Under the pieces are notes generated by a model that ran no database searches, was not told where the DNA came from, and saw only the letters and a list, made by a program, of their open reading frames with translations. The translations under genes and the position numbers were made by a program. A DNA stretch of 64,000 bases from Cacajao melanocephalus. Its lineage: Eukaryota; Chordata; Mammalia; Primates; Pitheciidae. This document shows positions 38,520 to 48,815 of the stretch, piece after piece. Location of the stretch: contig CAUYLG010009201.1 of the NCBI GenBank assembly GCA_963573385.1, forward strand, positions 30,221 through 94,220. The letters run 5' to 3'. Numbering within the stretch: the first letter of the stretch is position 1; the number at the start of each line of letters is the position of its first letter.

Positions 38520-38800
38520 CAGGGTCTCCTCTCTGCTGAGAGCTGAGCAGACATCAAGACTACCAGCTGCAGAGAGGAGCCACACACTCCAGAACCTCCT
38601 CTCTGCTAAGAGTTGAGTAGAGGTTGGGACTACCAGCTGCGGAGAGGCACTGACCACTTCAGGCTCTCCTCTCTGCTGAGAGCTCAGTAGAGTGTAAACT
38701 ACCAGCTATGGAGAGGAGCTACCCACTCCGGCGTTTCTGCTCTGCTGAGAGCTGAGCAGACTTTGGGACTCCCAGCTGCAAAGACTAGCTACCCACTGCA
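38520..38800 (+). repeat. ~70-bp tandem repeats in left LTR unit
   Basis: Four diverged units, each with a CTCTGCTGAGAGCTGAGCAG-like start, an ACTACCAGCTGC-like middle and an AGGAGCTACCCACT-like end. Two further related units are at 39598-39745 in the right LTR. Such repeats are typical of ERV1 U3 enhancer regions. Confidence 0.85.
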
Positions 38801-39243
38801 GGGCTCCTCCATGCTGTTCCTTCTTCCTCCTCTGTCCTCTCTTCGCAGATGGGTAATCGTGTCTCTGTACCAAAAGTCACTCCCCTCGAATGTACAAACG
38901 TTTAATTTCTAACTGAGCAATCTCTTGAGAAGGATGATTTTAAAGCATGCAGAGAAACTCTTTGCCTTCCCTTCACAGGACTCCAGGATGGATAGGGCTC
39001 CATAGTTTGGGGGAAGGGAACTGGGAAATCTGACGTGCTTGCAAAAGGGTAAACATTCTTACCAGTTGAACTTCTGGCTTCTCTGTCTGTGAAAACTGGT
39101 TGTAGAATTCTCTGCCCCTCCATAACTTCCCTTTTACTGGGAACCTAAAGATAAGACTCTGAGAGAGATCTGACTACCATTTTCCCCAAAACCACGCCCG
39201 TGTCAGCATGAAGCTGTTAGATATACCTCTTCAGAGATGGGAC

Positions 39244-40353
39244 TGATGGCAGCGGCAGCCCATCTGGACCGGCCACTGCAGTGACACTGGCTAAAGTGTG
39301 AGAGGTTTGGCCAGGGCTGTGCACCCCACGGAGCTGGTGGGAGCTGGGAACAGGTGAAAACCCTGCCCCCTTGTGAGTTGGCAGGGCAGGAACCTCCTGC
39401 TCCCTGGCTGCAGTTGTGGCCACCCAGCGGCAGCTCTGGAACCAGGCATCCCTGTGCTCTTGGGGATTGGGAGAGAGCAGGAGTGCCCCTCTCTTCTGGG
39501 TGCAGCTGCAGCTGCCCAGCCATACTATGCTCCCTGGCATATCTGTGCTCTCGGGGCCTGGGAGGCCCCTCTGCCTCCTGCCCCATAACTACTTCAGAGT
39601 CTCCTCTCTGCTGAGAGCTGAGCAGACATCAGGACTACCAGCTCCAGAGAGGAACTACCCACTGTGGGCTTCCTCTCTGCTGAGAGCTGAACACTTATTG
39701 GGATGCCCCACCTACGGAAAGGAGCTATCCACTCTGGGTCTCCTCTGAGTTGTTCTGGCACTCAATAAAGCTCCTCTTCTCCTTGCTCGCACTCCATTTG
39801 TCTCCCTATCTCATTCTTTCTGGACACAGGACAAGAACTTGGAACCTGTAGAATGGTGTAGCTAAAAGAGCTGTAACACAAACAGGGCTGAAAGATGCCC
39901 CTTGCTTGCCACATTGTGGATGAAAAGGAGGAGAGAAGAAAAGAGAGAATAGCTGCAACCCTTGGCAGACCCAGACTTAGGAGCTCCCAGAGCCAGGGCT
40001 GTGACACCCTCTCTGGGGCTCTGTGGTTTCTGGCGTCTCCCAGCTTCTGGGCACCACTGTGTTCCCTCGTGCCAGCCATGGAAGCTGCTTGCAGTATGTC
40101 TGGTCCAACAGCCTCACAGTAAGCCGATGCCCATGCTGGTGCCTGGAGCTTCCCACCCTGCCACAGCTGCCATGCCTGGCTATGCACAATGGCTGGACCT
40201 TGTGCTTGCTTGCTCACATATCCGTCCTGCCGCTCACAACCTGTCAGGCCAAGTGGGTGGAATGAGCCCAGCAGGCCTGAGCAAAACTTGGGCAAAGGCA
40301 TCATTGGCCACAGAGGTTTCTGGCTGATGATGATACCTCAAAGATCCGTGGCA
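39244..40353 (+). mobile_element. Right LTR of the ERV1-like element
   Basis: TGATGGCAGC start, GC-rich U3, two ~70-bp repeat units, AATAAA at 39764-39769 and a long R/U5-like tail containing AGAGCTGTAACACAAACAGG, ending TGGCA at the 4-bp target duplication. Length is about 1110 bp. It lacks a ~500-bp segment (about 38000-38510) that the left unit carries between its first block and the repeats. Overlapping short frames on both strands are artefacts of GC-rich composition. Confidence 0.65.
39764..39769 (+). promoter_or_regulatory. LTR polyadenylation signal AATAAA
   Basis: AATAAA in the context GGCACTCAATAAAGCTCCTC, the usual position for the R region end of an ERV1 LTR. Confidence 0.75.
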
Positions 40354-40357
40354 ATAT

Positions 40358-41065
40358 CAATTTTCTAAACACACATTTATAATGCATATATAATTGGAAA
40401 GCTATACTGCTTTTCAATATAAATCTTAATTGGAAAACTTATATAAGGAAATTCATTGCATTTCAAATGAGATTAATCTCTCTTGAAAATTATATATACA
40501 TATATACATATACCAAAAGATGTGTTTTAAATGAAGTATGTTCTAACACATTATTTTAATTAGAGTTAGTTATTGTATCTCATGTGGTAATTTTCTAAAC
40601 GTTTGATATCTTACAAGTGTTTTACCTTCTTGCAAGGAACTATGGCATAAACAAAACATCACAAAACAGAAAACCTAAGCCCATGCTAGTATTTTAAGCC
40701 ATTCTGTTTCACTACATGGCAACCATAGTTATAATGTGAACTCATTTAGCACATATTTATTTAGAGCCTATTATATGTCAGGCACACTAATCATGAGACA
40801 AAAACCTTTGAAGAGCTTATAGTTGATCAGTCTATAAAAGTTAAATTTAACAAAGGACTGTGATAGTTCTATGGATTTATACTAAATGCAAACAGATCAT
40901 AATTTTTTGTGTATAATTTCTTCACTCATAGAAGTTTCTCTGTATAAAACTTATCTTTTGGAATGCATTCCAACATTTCACCATTAAGTAGCAAACAACA
41001 GCTGATATTTTCTTGTTTTGTTTTGTTTTCTTTTCTTAATAGAATACTATAATTTATTGTGTGCA
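40358..41065. other. AT-rich spacer
   Basis: No gene or recognised transposon. Small TATATACA run at about 40488-40515. Confidence 0.5.
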
Positions 41066-41296
41066 ATATATATATGTATATATGTGTATATACATGTATA
41101 CATGTATATGCATATATATTAGTATATATATACATATATATGTATACATGTATATACACATATGTATATATATACGTATATATAGGTATACATGTATATA
41201 TGTATATACGTATATATAGGTATACATGTATATATGTATATATACATGTATACATACATGTATATATACATATTATAGTATATATACATATACAGT
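41066..41296. repeat. Long TATG/TACA alternating repeat
   Basis: About 230 bp made almost entirely of alternating pyrimidine-purine steps (TATATG, TACATG, TACGTA), so it reads nearly the same on both strands. It contains a perfect 34-bp tandem duplication (41171-41204 and 41205-41238). Open frames of 84 and 126 codons across it on opposite strands are repeat artefacts. Confidence 0.93.
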
Positions 41297-42401
41297 ATAG
41301 GCCCATGTTTTAGGTCTCTTTAAACTGACATAAAATTATCTAATAGACTGCTATAACTTCTTACATTTGAAAATTGTAAGAATGTTTTCTTCTGTACAGT
41401 AGCACCAAAGATTGGTAGTAGTGGTTATAAAAATTGCATTTCCAAAAACATCATTCATTTCCTCCATTTAGCAATCTACTCTTTCTATGACCTCATCTTA
41501 TACGTTGTTTCTATTTAAAATTGCAACTATAAATTCTAAATTTATCTTTACCCTCATTGTTTATTATTACTCCCGCCGAATATCCTGATTTCTTCTTCTC
41601 AGTTGATAATGTGGCTTCAAATTCTAGCAACGAATTTCATTAGTAGTTTAGTTTAAAACAATTTGGTTAGTATAGAAGATAGTAAAATTAACCTTTATTG
41701 ACCACTCAATGTACTGTGTAAAGAGTACTCACATAAATTTGTTTTCTCTTCTTTTTTTTTATTTAAAGAAAATACCAATCAATTAAAAACAAATAGTAAC
41801 AAACTCCAAATATCCCTAAAGGCTTGTGCATTTGTTGGAGAAGGTTAAAGAGTTCCTAAAAAATAGATTAGAGGTTAAATAGAATACTGCAAAAAATAAA
41901 ATCGCCTGGAGGAACCCAGGATGAGGAGGTCAGTTGATTTAACCTATTGTGTTGATCTAGAGTTCTGGGAAAGGAAAATGCCCTTTGGTGAAAACCTGCA
42001 CACATGTTCATAAAGATTGAACTTGAAACTCACATAATCTCATTCCATGACTTTCATTTCATTTTAATACTCTAAGTGATTGATCTCCTTTGAACCATAT
42101 TTTTTCCTTACGTAATATTGTGTGCATAATATGCTGGTGTAGGAGTTTATGTTTTTAAATATTAATAAATATCCCAATTGTTAAATAGTGCTAAAGTGTG
42201 ATAATCTAAAAAGTGCTAATCATAAATATTAAAATGTTTAAAACAGAAATGAACTTATAAAAAACTACACACAGTACACACAATACAAAAATCACAATCA
42301 CTACCAAGTAACAAAATTAATTATTTTTATAGTAATAATTTTTTTATTTTCAATATTCAGAAGATTTCCCAAGAAATTATAAATACAAAATGTTAGGTAT
42401 G
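41297..42401. other. AT-rich stretch without gene
   Basis: A MIR-like scrap may lie at 41690-41745 (CTTTATTGACCACTCAATGTACTG...). Otherwise nothing recognised. Confidence 0.45.
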
Positions 42402-42460
42402 TAGACCAATTACACAAGTACATGAGTCTATAGATCAATTACACAAGTACATTTAAATCT
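42402..42460 (+). repeat. 29-bp tandem duplication
   Basis: CAATTACACAAGTACAT occurs in both halves with a 29-bp period: TAGACCAATT... at 42402 and TAGATCAATT... at 42431. Confidence 0.85.
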
Positions 42461-42919
42461 ATATATAGTCATACTTGTAAGGCCGATAGCCTCGCCAGGA
42501 GCCGGATGGACAATACCCCCTCCGCTCCTGATAACACTTATCAGGAGGCCGGACTTCCTACCGGCGCCTGCCTTCTCCATGTAAACTCCCCACACTCACT
42601 CCTGCATTCCACTCCTGCATTCCACCCCTAGCCCCACACTCAGCACTAAATCATGCTGTCACCCCAAAGTTCAAAAATCCCGCCGAGAGCCTGACCAATG
42701 GCAGCTCACCAAGTCCGGGTCCAGTCTCTCTCTCTGACCAATACAGGTGCCCATGCTTTGTTTCCTCACCGGTCAATTTGTTACCTGCTCCAGCCCACCT
42801 GTGGGTACCTCTGCTGGGCTGCCAATGGCAACTTGCCAAGTCCAGGTCCACTCTTTCTATGACCAATGCAGTTACCCATGCTTTGTTTCCCCACTCACCA
42901 ATCTACTGCCCTTACCCCC

Positions 42920-42926
42920 TATAAAA
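42920..42926 (+). promoter_or_regulatory. LTR TATA box
   Basis: TATAAAA in the context CCCCCTATAAAACCCCACG, about 95 bp before the AATAAA and downstream of a CCAAT cluster. This is a standard retroviral LTR core promoter layout. Confidence 0.8.
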
Positions 42927-43016
42927 CCCCACGCCCAGAACAACCGGGCTCGACTTCTCTGGCCTCTCTCGCTTTCTCTCCCTACCCCGGGGCCACAGAA
43001 CCTTGCCCGGGAGCTA

Positions 43017-43022
43017 AATAAA
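43017..43022 (+). promoter_or_regulatory. LTR polyadenylation signal
   Basis: AATAAA in GGGAGCTAAATAAACTGG, followed by a TTGTCTTGTGCTGG GT-rich stretch. Confidence 0.75.
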
Positions 43023-43106
43023 CTGGAATTTAATTTGTCTTGTGCTGGCCTCAGTTTCCTCATTTTAAACTCGGCAATATCCTTACAAGAATAACCTTAC
43101 AATACT

Positions 43107-44291
43107 AATATATTAATATCACTGAAGATATTACTCTAATATTTGTGGAACCATCAAACAAAAGCAGTAAAGTAAATAAGTAAATGCAGTATTTAATTTT
43201 AATTTGTTGCCATTGCTTTATGAGAAACATTTTGAAAGAAGGGTAGAGACTGTTTGTGAAATTGTGAAGGATATTAGTTATCCTTTCAGGCACTTTAGGC
43301 ATTGATACCACAATGAGTCATTAGGTAGGCTTAGTTTTGCTTTAAACTCACATTTTTTCCTTCTCTTTGAAATGGGTATAATTTTTAATCATTATGAAAA
43401 ACTGTCTCACAAACAGAAATACAAGTGACAAAGGTACTTTTCTTGTAGAACCTAGAAAAGAACAAAAAGAGAAAAGGAAAAACATGAAATGTGATTTTGA
43501 AATATTTAAGATGATTGGTAGAGAAACATTGTTAAATTTTAAATTAGTCAGTAATTCTGTATAATAAATAGCTGTTTTTTTCATAAATAATTATGTTCCG
43601 TTTCCTGTTTGATGGCCCAAAATGTTTTATTGTTTTAATGTCACGTACTCTTCCATATTTCACAATATGCTTCTTGTTTGTAATAGAAACCAGATTCAAC
43701 AGTTACATATCCAATTAACTTCATATACACTAATTTCAACGGACTTCAATTTATTTGGCTCTAAAATAGTTTTTCATTGTTTTTCTCTCGGTAGAAAACA
43801 TCTTATTTCTCCATACTCCTCTGATTCTATTGGCATTGTTATCAAATAAAAGGAGAAATTATCTACAGGCACGTAATACCTAAGATCCCATCTCTTCTGC
43901 AACTCCTGTCTCTGTTACTTAAATTTCATTCGTCACAAAATGACATGTTACCTTTTCAATTGTACATGTAAAAATTATTTACAAAATTTCAAAATAAATT
44001 TTAGTTAAAAAAATTATGTAGTCACATGATGACATTCTCCAGAATCACTGTACAGCCTTGATGAAAGGACATTTGAACCCTTTTCCGTTTGACCTCTAAA
44101 TTAAAAAAAAAATTATGTAAACAAAATGTTTCACCCAATGAATAAGATATGTGGAATTAGTTAAAATTATTGACTAAGTAAATATCTTATATTTAACCTG
44201 CCTTAAATTCTTTATCTTTTCTACACCTGTTCATGTAATATTGAACATACATACATACATACATACATACAAAAAATCTTTTATCAGAGTT
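43107..44291. other. AT-rich spacer with (ACAT)n
   Basis: No recognised gene. A (CATA)n microsatellite lies at 44245-44271 just before the next LTR. Confidence 0.5.
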
Positions 44292-44800
44292 TGTAGTAGT
44301 CAGTATAATGGTCCTCCAGAGATATCCATATTCTAATCCATGGAACAAGTGAATGCGTAACTTTTCATGATAAAGTGGTATTAATGTAGCAGATGGAATT
44401 AAAGTTGCTAGTCAAATAACCTAAAATAAAGAGATTGTATTGAATTATCTGAAAAAAATTGAGTGCAATCACAAAGATTCTTAAATGTGGAGGAAAGGGG
44501 CAAAAGAGGAACTTAGGGTGATGCAGTGTGAGTAGAACTCAACCTGCTGTAGTTGGGCTTTGAAGATGGATGAATAGGTTAATGAGCTAAGGAATATGGG
44601 TATTTTTAGAAGTTGAGAAGGGAAAGAAAATGGATTCACCCCTACAGCCTCCAGAAAAAAATGCAACCTGGCTGATGCTTTAATTTTAGTGTAGGGAGAC
44701 ACCTTTCAGATTTCTTTTCTTCAAAAATTAAAGTAAAAAATTTATGTTAAATCACTAAATTAGTGGCAATTTCTTACAGTAACTATTGAAAACTAATACA
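44292..44800 (+). mobile_element. MLT1-type MaLR LTR
   Basis: Starts TGTAGTAGTCAGTATAATGG and ends AACTATTGAAAACTAATACA. In between are GTAGCAGATGGAATTAAAG, GAGTGCAATCACAAAGATTC, GCTTTGAAGATGGATGAATAG and CCTACAGCCTCCAGAAAAAAA, in the order known for MLT1 LTRs. No clear target duplication. Confidence 0.8.
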
Positions 44801-45509
44801 CTGTCTCTAGTTAATAGGGAAGGGACTCACTGAACATAACAAGAAGTTAGATTATAGTTGAGCAAAACTGTTTAAATTAAAAATACAATATTTCACATAA
44901 AATCATTATATCAAAGAACATTAGAGTTTCTATATCTTTTGTCTTTCTCACTGTACTCTGAAGACCAAATATGTCAGTTATGGTGGATAGCTGTAAACAA
45001 CAGAAATAGACTTGAAGGTTTTTAGCAGAATGATTTTTTGAAGGACATTAGATGATTCATGAATAGTCTTAGAAAATAGACAGAAATTAACAGAAGTCAG
45101 ACAGTCTGAGGTTTAAAAATCATAGCAAAAGACACCCAACTTTGGATACCACCTCTGTCACAGATGGATTGCCAAGTCCACTCCTGCAGCTGCTCCTGGG
45201 TATGTCTCACAGTCCCTGCCACTTTAAGAGTTTTCTCACTTGCTCCTGAGTCATTGAGATGTTCAGTATGCAAAGTCCCACCCAGGTGTAAATATCTGGA
45301 AGATCAAAACTAATGCATGTACTCACACTTTAGATTACAGGATTGTGGAGAAAAAAAGTAACAGGTTTGATATAACTTCTTTGGAAGAAGGTTGGTTCCT
45401 GTCTTTTTTCAAGACTTACAGAATGAGAGCTCCTCAAATCACAGAGGAGTCTGTAAGCTAAGTACCTCCTAAGCACTTAAATTTAACTTTAAATATACAT
45501 GTATTTTAT
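44801..45509. other. Unassigned spacer
   Basis: 45100-45300 is less AT-rich (CACCTCTGTCACAGATGG, CTGCAGCTGCTCCTGGG) but not assigned. Confidence 0.45.
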
Positions 45510-45660
45510 AATTATTGCCATTCCATTGCAAAGATGAGGCAGCTGAGGTTGAGATTAATGTTAAGAAATTTGCCTAAAGCCATGTAAATAGTAGTCAGAA
45601 ACAAAGGCATTTTTAGATGCCAGATTCTCATTTGCTGCAAGCATGGTGCCTAAAATTCAG
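45510..45660 (+). mobile_element. MIR SINE fragment
   Basis: GATGAGGCAGCTGAGGTTGAG, TTTGCCTAAAGCCATGTAAA and GATGCCAGATTCTC follow the MIR core. Confidence 0.65.
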
Positions 45661-46925
45661 CATCCATGTAATGTATTGGAGTACGAAAATGACTATTTAA
45701 AAAAAAAAATGGCTTTTCAGTAGAAGATAAATATTCCCTGTTTACTTAAAGTTCACTTGTCTACCAAGGTTATTTTCTCTCTCTGCATTTATTTCCAGGC
45801 TCTGGGTACGCAGGGAGAGGATCATTTTCCATGTGGACCCTGAGGTTGAATATGAGGGTACCATACCACTTCATATCTGTTTTTTAATTGACTATTCTGG
45901 GTTCTTATGGCCTCCAAGGGTTCACTACCCAGATTTAACAGTTTAAATTTAATTCAGAAAAAAACTATGCAAATAAATTGTATAGTTAAAACATAATCTG
46001 TTTTATGTATTTTATACAGCATATATAGAAAAATGAATTATCTCCACTTTGTAGTCTGTAATAATTTTCAAAATTTATACTTTGTTTAGAAATAATAAAC
46101 TAACTTCTGATAACCTGTATTAGATTCTATCACAAAGAAATATGCATTTTACAATATCTTTTATTATGCATCTGTCAAATTTGCTTTCTTAAGCACATAT
46201 AACACTTAGATTGTAGCCCATGTAAAACTTACTGAAGCTAAAATATTTTCACATAAAGCACTTTTAGTTAATCAGTCTTTCAGAGCTCTTAAAACAAGTG
46301 CTTCTATAAAACTGCATCACATTTAAATGCTGATTCCATCATATACGCTTCGCACTCTTTGTTGCCTGTGAAGATTGATTGGCTTCTGTTGCAGTACAAA
46401 ATGAAATTCAAATTTGTAATTTAAATAAATGTAGCTTCCCTTACATTGCTTCTGCTTGAAATGAGAGCCTCCACCCTTGTCCATAAAATCTTCCCTAAAG
46501 ATGAGACTGTATTTCTCAGCTTCCTGGTGGGCATCAGGTCATCAAAATGAAGGCCTTAGAAATGAAAAACTAATCTTAGCAATGCTGGCAAGGCCCTCAG
46601 GCGGTATTTGGAATACAGGAAATCCTCAATGAAAACAATCACAAAGACTAACCTTTGGCTTAATGACACCGAATTTCAGTAAAGTAAAATTCTCAGGATA
46701 AGTTCACCTGGCTATACTGCCTATGAGATCAATGAAATAGCAAATTATTCAGCCAATCCTCAGACTTGTGGAAGAATTGCACTACCCAGAAGAGTTACAC
46801 AGAATGTTGAAGGTTTTACTACACAAAAAGAACAAAACTACAACCTCTCTGGGGGGCAGGGTTATTTCTTATATCTTGTTTACAGGGAAGGCAGTTTGGA
46901 CACTCCTGCAGGAGAAAGTGAAGAC
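45661..46925. other. Unassigned sequence
   Basis: No gene or family recognised. 46460-46700 has moderate GC and may be an ancient repeat. Confidence 0.45.
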
Positions 46926-47213
46926 TGGCTAGGCACAGTGGCTCATGCCTGTAATCCCAGCACTTTAAGAGGCCGAGGTGGGTGGATCACCTGAGGGTGG
47001 GAGTTGAGATCAGCCTGACCAACATGGAGAAACTCTGTCTTCTAAAACTGCAAAACTTAGCCGGGAGTTGTGGCACGTGCCAGTGATCCCAGTTACTTGG
47101 GAGGCTAAGGCAGGAGAATCACTTGAACATGGGAAGTGGCGGATGCGGTGAGCTGATATCGCGCCATTGCACTCCAGCCTGGGCAAAAAGAGTGAAAGTA
47201 CTTCTCAAAAAAA
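46926..47213 (+). mobile_element. Alu SINE, diverged
   Basis: Both monomers are present from TGGCTAGGCACAGTGGCTCA to ACTTCTCAAAAAAAA. GAAAG(TG)AAGAC-like sequence flanks both sides, a mutated target duplication. Confidence 0.92.
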
Positions 47214-48614
47214 ATGAAGAAGAAAGCGTGAAGACGTTACCAAAAGTCATATGGAAAATGGGAATGGATTCTCATTAACAGGAGCTCAAGTTTTTGTGCT
47301 GACAGATACGACCAGAAATGGAAGTAAAGGGAGGAAGCATTTAGCCCTTGAAATCTTTAAGGCAAAAAACATTACTGGTGTGTGTGTGTATATGTTGTTT
47401 GTGTGGGTCTGTATATTCATGGATGGAGACGTGGAGAGGTACTAGGTACACATAGAATTTTCGTGGTTCCCTTTCTACCACTGCTTATGCCAGCCTGGGA
47501 AAAATATCTTTTCTTATGCATGCCTGAACTTTAATTCAAAAATTATAGATAGCTATTATGAGAGACACAGTTTCATGATCCCGAAAATAATAAAGAATCC
47601 ATGGATGATTTGACACTAACAACTCCTAATTTCTTTGTTTCTACTAGTAAAGCTAACTCTTATGAATAAATGCTAAAATGCATGGTACCAAGACATGAAT
47701 CATGTCGTAATATGGTAGTCACAGATTAAATACATTTTCATAATAATTCATAGAATCTGATTTACAAACTGTCTTTCTTCTACATTCCCATATTAGAAAC
47801 TAGATTTCTAAATTATGATGTACCTATGGAATTTAATACACTCATACATATAATGGAACTTGGAAAATATAATACCATTACTATTGCAGATGGACTCATT
47901 AAAATTGTCTATAATGAGTCCTGTGCTAGTAATGCCATATCGTGACCTTGCAATGTTTGACTGCAATTACCCTAATCCACTGGCCTATATAGTAAACTGC
48001 CTTTTCTGCTAAATCTTATGTGAGGGTAAACTTCTGGTCATAGAGACATATTCTCCTTAATGATATAATAAAGTGAGGATATAGCATCAATATTTTAAAA
48101 TTTTTAAAATTAATACCTACATATCTGGTGAAATATAAATTATGTATTTCTCTCTTTTTGACAGGAACCCCTTTCATTCATAATTATATGCAGCAAAAAA
48201 TATAAAAACATAGTACATAATTAAAAAAAAAGATAAATGCAGGAATTTACCATTCTTGAAAATCACACAATAAGGCAGCATTTAAGTTTGTTTATTAGTG
48301 GATAAAAAGATATGGTTTTCTGCCCATAATTGTTAATAACTTATTTCTGTATGTAGAAATGTGGATTTAATATAAGCATTAATGGAAACAAATGTATTTA
48401 TTATTTTTTCTAGAGACACTGAATATTGTGTTATTAACTTAAATTAGTTCTCATTTCAGTTAGGTAATAACAACAAAATATGTTTTAAAAATTCCATAGT
48501 CTTAAGATTATACACATATACTGTATAATATATACACACATATATACAGCAAACATGTCAAATGGAAAATGGGAATGGATTTTGTATATGCTGTATATAT
48601 GTGATCAACCACAT
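47214..48614. other. AT-rich stretch with a dispersed 25-mer and hairpin
   Basis: A 25-mer at 47246-47270 recurs at 48557-48581 with one change; the second copy sits inside the loop of a 14-bp inverted repeat (48537-48550 and 48590-48603). No gene recognised; the 64-codon frame at 47251-47445 has no domain. Confidence 0.6.
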
Positions 48615-48815
48615 TTAAATAATGCTTATTATTTTGTAGGCACTGTGATAAGATCTTTACATGCATTATTTTAATTAACTGACAAAAAAAGCATAATAGC
48701 TAGTATTAATTCACTCTTTTGGAAAAGGAAACTGTGGTTTAGCTTACTTTTATAATTTGCACAACTTCACCCAAATAGAAATCATGGGAGTCAGTTTCCG
48801 AATACATGTTTTGTT
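48615..48815 (+). mobile_element. MIR SINE
   Basis: GTAGGCACTGTGATAAGATC, TTTACATGCATTATTTTAATT, AAAAGGAAACTGTGGTTTAGC and ACAACTTCACCCAAATAGAA match the MIR order at high divergence. Confidence 0.75.

Larger units (their letters stand above)
37645..40353 (+). mobile_element. ERV1-like element with two related LTR units
   Basis: A 2.7-kb GC-rich block in AT-rich surroundings. It starts TGATGGCAGC and ends CCGTGGCA, and ATAT lies directly outside both ends (37641-37644 and 40354-40357), a 4-bp duplication typical of class I retroviruses. The opening ~400 bp recur, diverged, at 39244-39590, each followed by ~70-bp repeats containing CTCCTCTCTGCTGAGAGCTG. The first unit loses similarity before the polyadenylation signal; the second continues through AATAAA and a U5-like end. 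Between them (38800-39243) is a short stretch with a splice-acceptor-like tract. The layout suggests a proviral remnant with a truncated left LTR and a complete right LTR. No env, pol or long gag frame survives. Sub-family unassigned. Confidence 0.65.
42476..43101 (+). mobile_element. Solo LTR with promoter, duplicated U3 and 5-bp target duplication
   Basis: Begins TGTAAGG and ends CCTTACA, a perfect 7-bp terminal inverted repeat. ATACT occurs directly outside both ends (42471-42475 and 43102-43106). Signals in order: five CCAAT motifs (42695, 42738, 42822, 42863, 42898), a TATAAAA box at 42920, and AATAAA at 43017. A segment of U3 is duplicated with a ~126-bp offset (42692-42790 against 42820-42912). 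A second CCTTACA at 43081-43087 is a decoy end not followed by the duplication. Class I (gammaretrovirus-like) by promoter layout; sub-family not recognised. Confidence 0.85.

Noticed and set aside
38520..38800. Regular ~70-bp repeats, considered as a CRISPR-like array
   Set aside because: Repeats are diverged, directly adjacent and inside an LTR; there are no unique spacers or cas genes, and the DNA is primate.
39762..40304. 180-codon minus-strand frame
   Set aside because: Antisense to the R/U5 part of the right LTR, with competing plus-strand frames over the same bases and no recognisable family.
40926..41313. Opposed 126- and 84-codon frames rich in Tyr, Ile, Cys and His
   Set aside because: They are translations of the TATG/TACA repeat on each strand.
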